Origin: an uncultured Oscillospiraceae bacterium
Lineage (GTDB): Bacteria > Bacillota > Clostridia > Oscillospirales > Oscillospiraceae
Length of the DNA stretch: 18,396 bases
Assembly (NCBI GenBank): GCA_934567355.1
Contig: CAKTJC010000044.1
Coordinates: 1 to 18,396 of the forward strand
Reading direction: 5' to 3'
Position numbers and translations under genes: made by a program. Below are positions 18,174 through 18,396 of this stretch, in pieces. Within the stretch, counting starts at the first letter, position 1. Each line of letters begins with the position of its first letter. Below the pieces are notes generated by a model that was given only the letters and a program-made list of their open reading frames with translations, was not told where the DNA came from and did not search any database.

Positions 18174-18358
18174 GTGCCGTGGCCGTATCCGGGACGGGGC
18201 AAAGTGAAACGCCGCAAAGCCTTGCGGCACCTGCGTTTGCTGGATTTCTCCCGGTTGCAGAAAACGGCACAAAAGCGGTTTTGACCACAGGAATGACCAC
18301 AGACAGAAAAAGCTTTATTTTTTCCGCTCGCCGTGGTATCATGGCAGAAATTGAATAT
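18174..18358 (+). other. Segment between the two tRNA-Pro 5' halves
   Basis: No gene is recognised. It contains a perfect hairpin GCCGCAA/TTGCGGC (18211-18217 and 18222-18228) and a tandem TGACCACAG repeat at 18282-18290 and 18294-18302 (12-base period). A weak promoter-like TATCAT lies at 18337-18342, placed about right for the second tRNA. Short open frames here cross the tRNA sequence and are not credible genes. The segment may be the residue or end of an integrated element. Confidence 0.5.
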
Positions 18359-18396
18359 CCGGGTATAGCGAAGTTGGTATCGCGCCTGGTTTGGGA
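18359..18396 (+). tRNA. tRNA-Pro(UGG), 5' half, cut by the window edge
   Basis: The acceptor strand is CCGGGTA, followed by T8-A9, D-stem GCGA/TCGC around AGTTGGTA, 5' anticodon stem CCTGG and loop TTTGGGA (anticodon TGG, proline), where the window ends. It differs from the copy at 18136 at 5 of 38 positions. The D-stem changes are compensatory (GCGC/GCGC versus GCGA/TCGC), as in a structurally constrained RNA. Whether the 3' half is intact cannot be seen. Confidence 0.65.

Noticed and set aside
18091..18342. An 83-codon minus-strand open frame across the tRNA-Pro-like sequence
   Set aside because: It is antisense to the tRNA 5' half and its promoter, with no ribosome site or family resemblance; such frames are artefacts of tRNA flanks.
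18174..18358. A self-splicing intron in the tRNA-Pro anticodon loop
   Set aside because: The segment is short for a group I intron, shows no recognisable intron core, and is followed by another 5' half rather than the missing 3' half.

Overview
The window looks like a chromosomal segment of a Gram-positive anaerobe of the class Clostridia, most likely an Oscillospiraceae/Ruminococcaceae-type gut bacterium. This is inferred from the moderately GC-rich coding sequence, strong AGGAGG-type ribosome binding sites, the RecD2-type helicase, the canonical Firmicutes atp gene order, an ECF sigma/anti-sigma pair with a large extracytoplasmic sensor-like domain, and a chromosomal TraX-family protein. 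The species cannot be named from sequence reading alone.

Layout: (1) 86-2991, minus strand: recD2 followed by comF, overlapping by ATGA. (2) 3129-10473, plus strand: a complete F-type ATP synthase operon, atpZ-atpI-atpB-atpE-atpF-atpH-atpA-atpG-atpD-atpC, with a near-consensus promoter (TTGCAT-N17-TATAAT) in front and a strong hairpin terminator behind. (3) 10513-12080, minus strand: an ECF sigma factor and its membrane anti-sigma factor (ATGA overlap). (4) 12210-14202, plus strand: asnS with its own promoter and terminator, then a GNAT acetyltransferase. (5) 14212-17978, minus strand: a probable three-gene unit running traX-like, M28-type peptidase, then a large polytopic glycosyltransferase-like protein. 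(6) 18059-18396, plus strand: a promoter driving a tRNA-Pro(UGG)-like 5' half that stops at the anticodon loop, then a second diverged tRNA-Pro 5' half cut by the window edge.

The ATP synthase is the centrepiece. Its c subunit carries glutamates at both positions equivalent to Ilyobacter Q32 and E65, plus the T/T/Y residues of sodium-binding c-rings. This predicts a Na+-coupled enzyme with a two-carboxylate site. The a subunit has a long hydrophobic insertion between the helix with the essential Arg and the helix with the conserved Gln. The atpE-atpF junction can form a hairpin covering the atpF Shine-Dalgarno, and atpF starts with TTG; together these could hold subunit b below subunit c.

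Other points of interest are the M28-type peptidase with Tyr in place of the usual first metal-ligand His, a perfect palindrome upstream of the ECF sigma gene, and the two tRNA-Pro 5' halves 223 bp apart. No CRISPR array, rRNA, complete insertion sequence or recognisable defence system was seen. The most novel items are variations within known families rather than a wholly unknown system.
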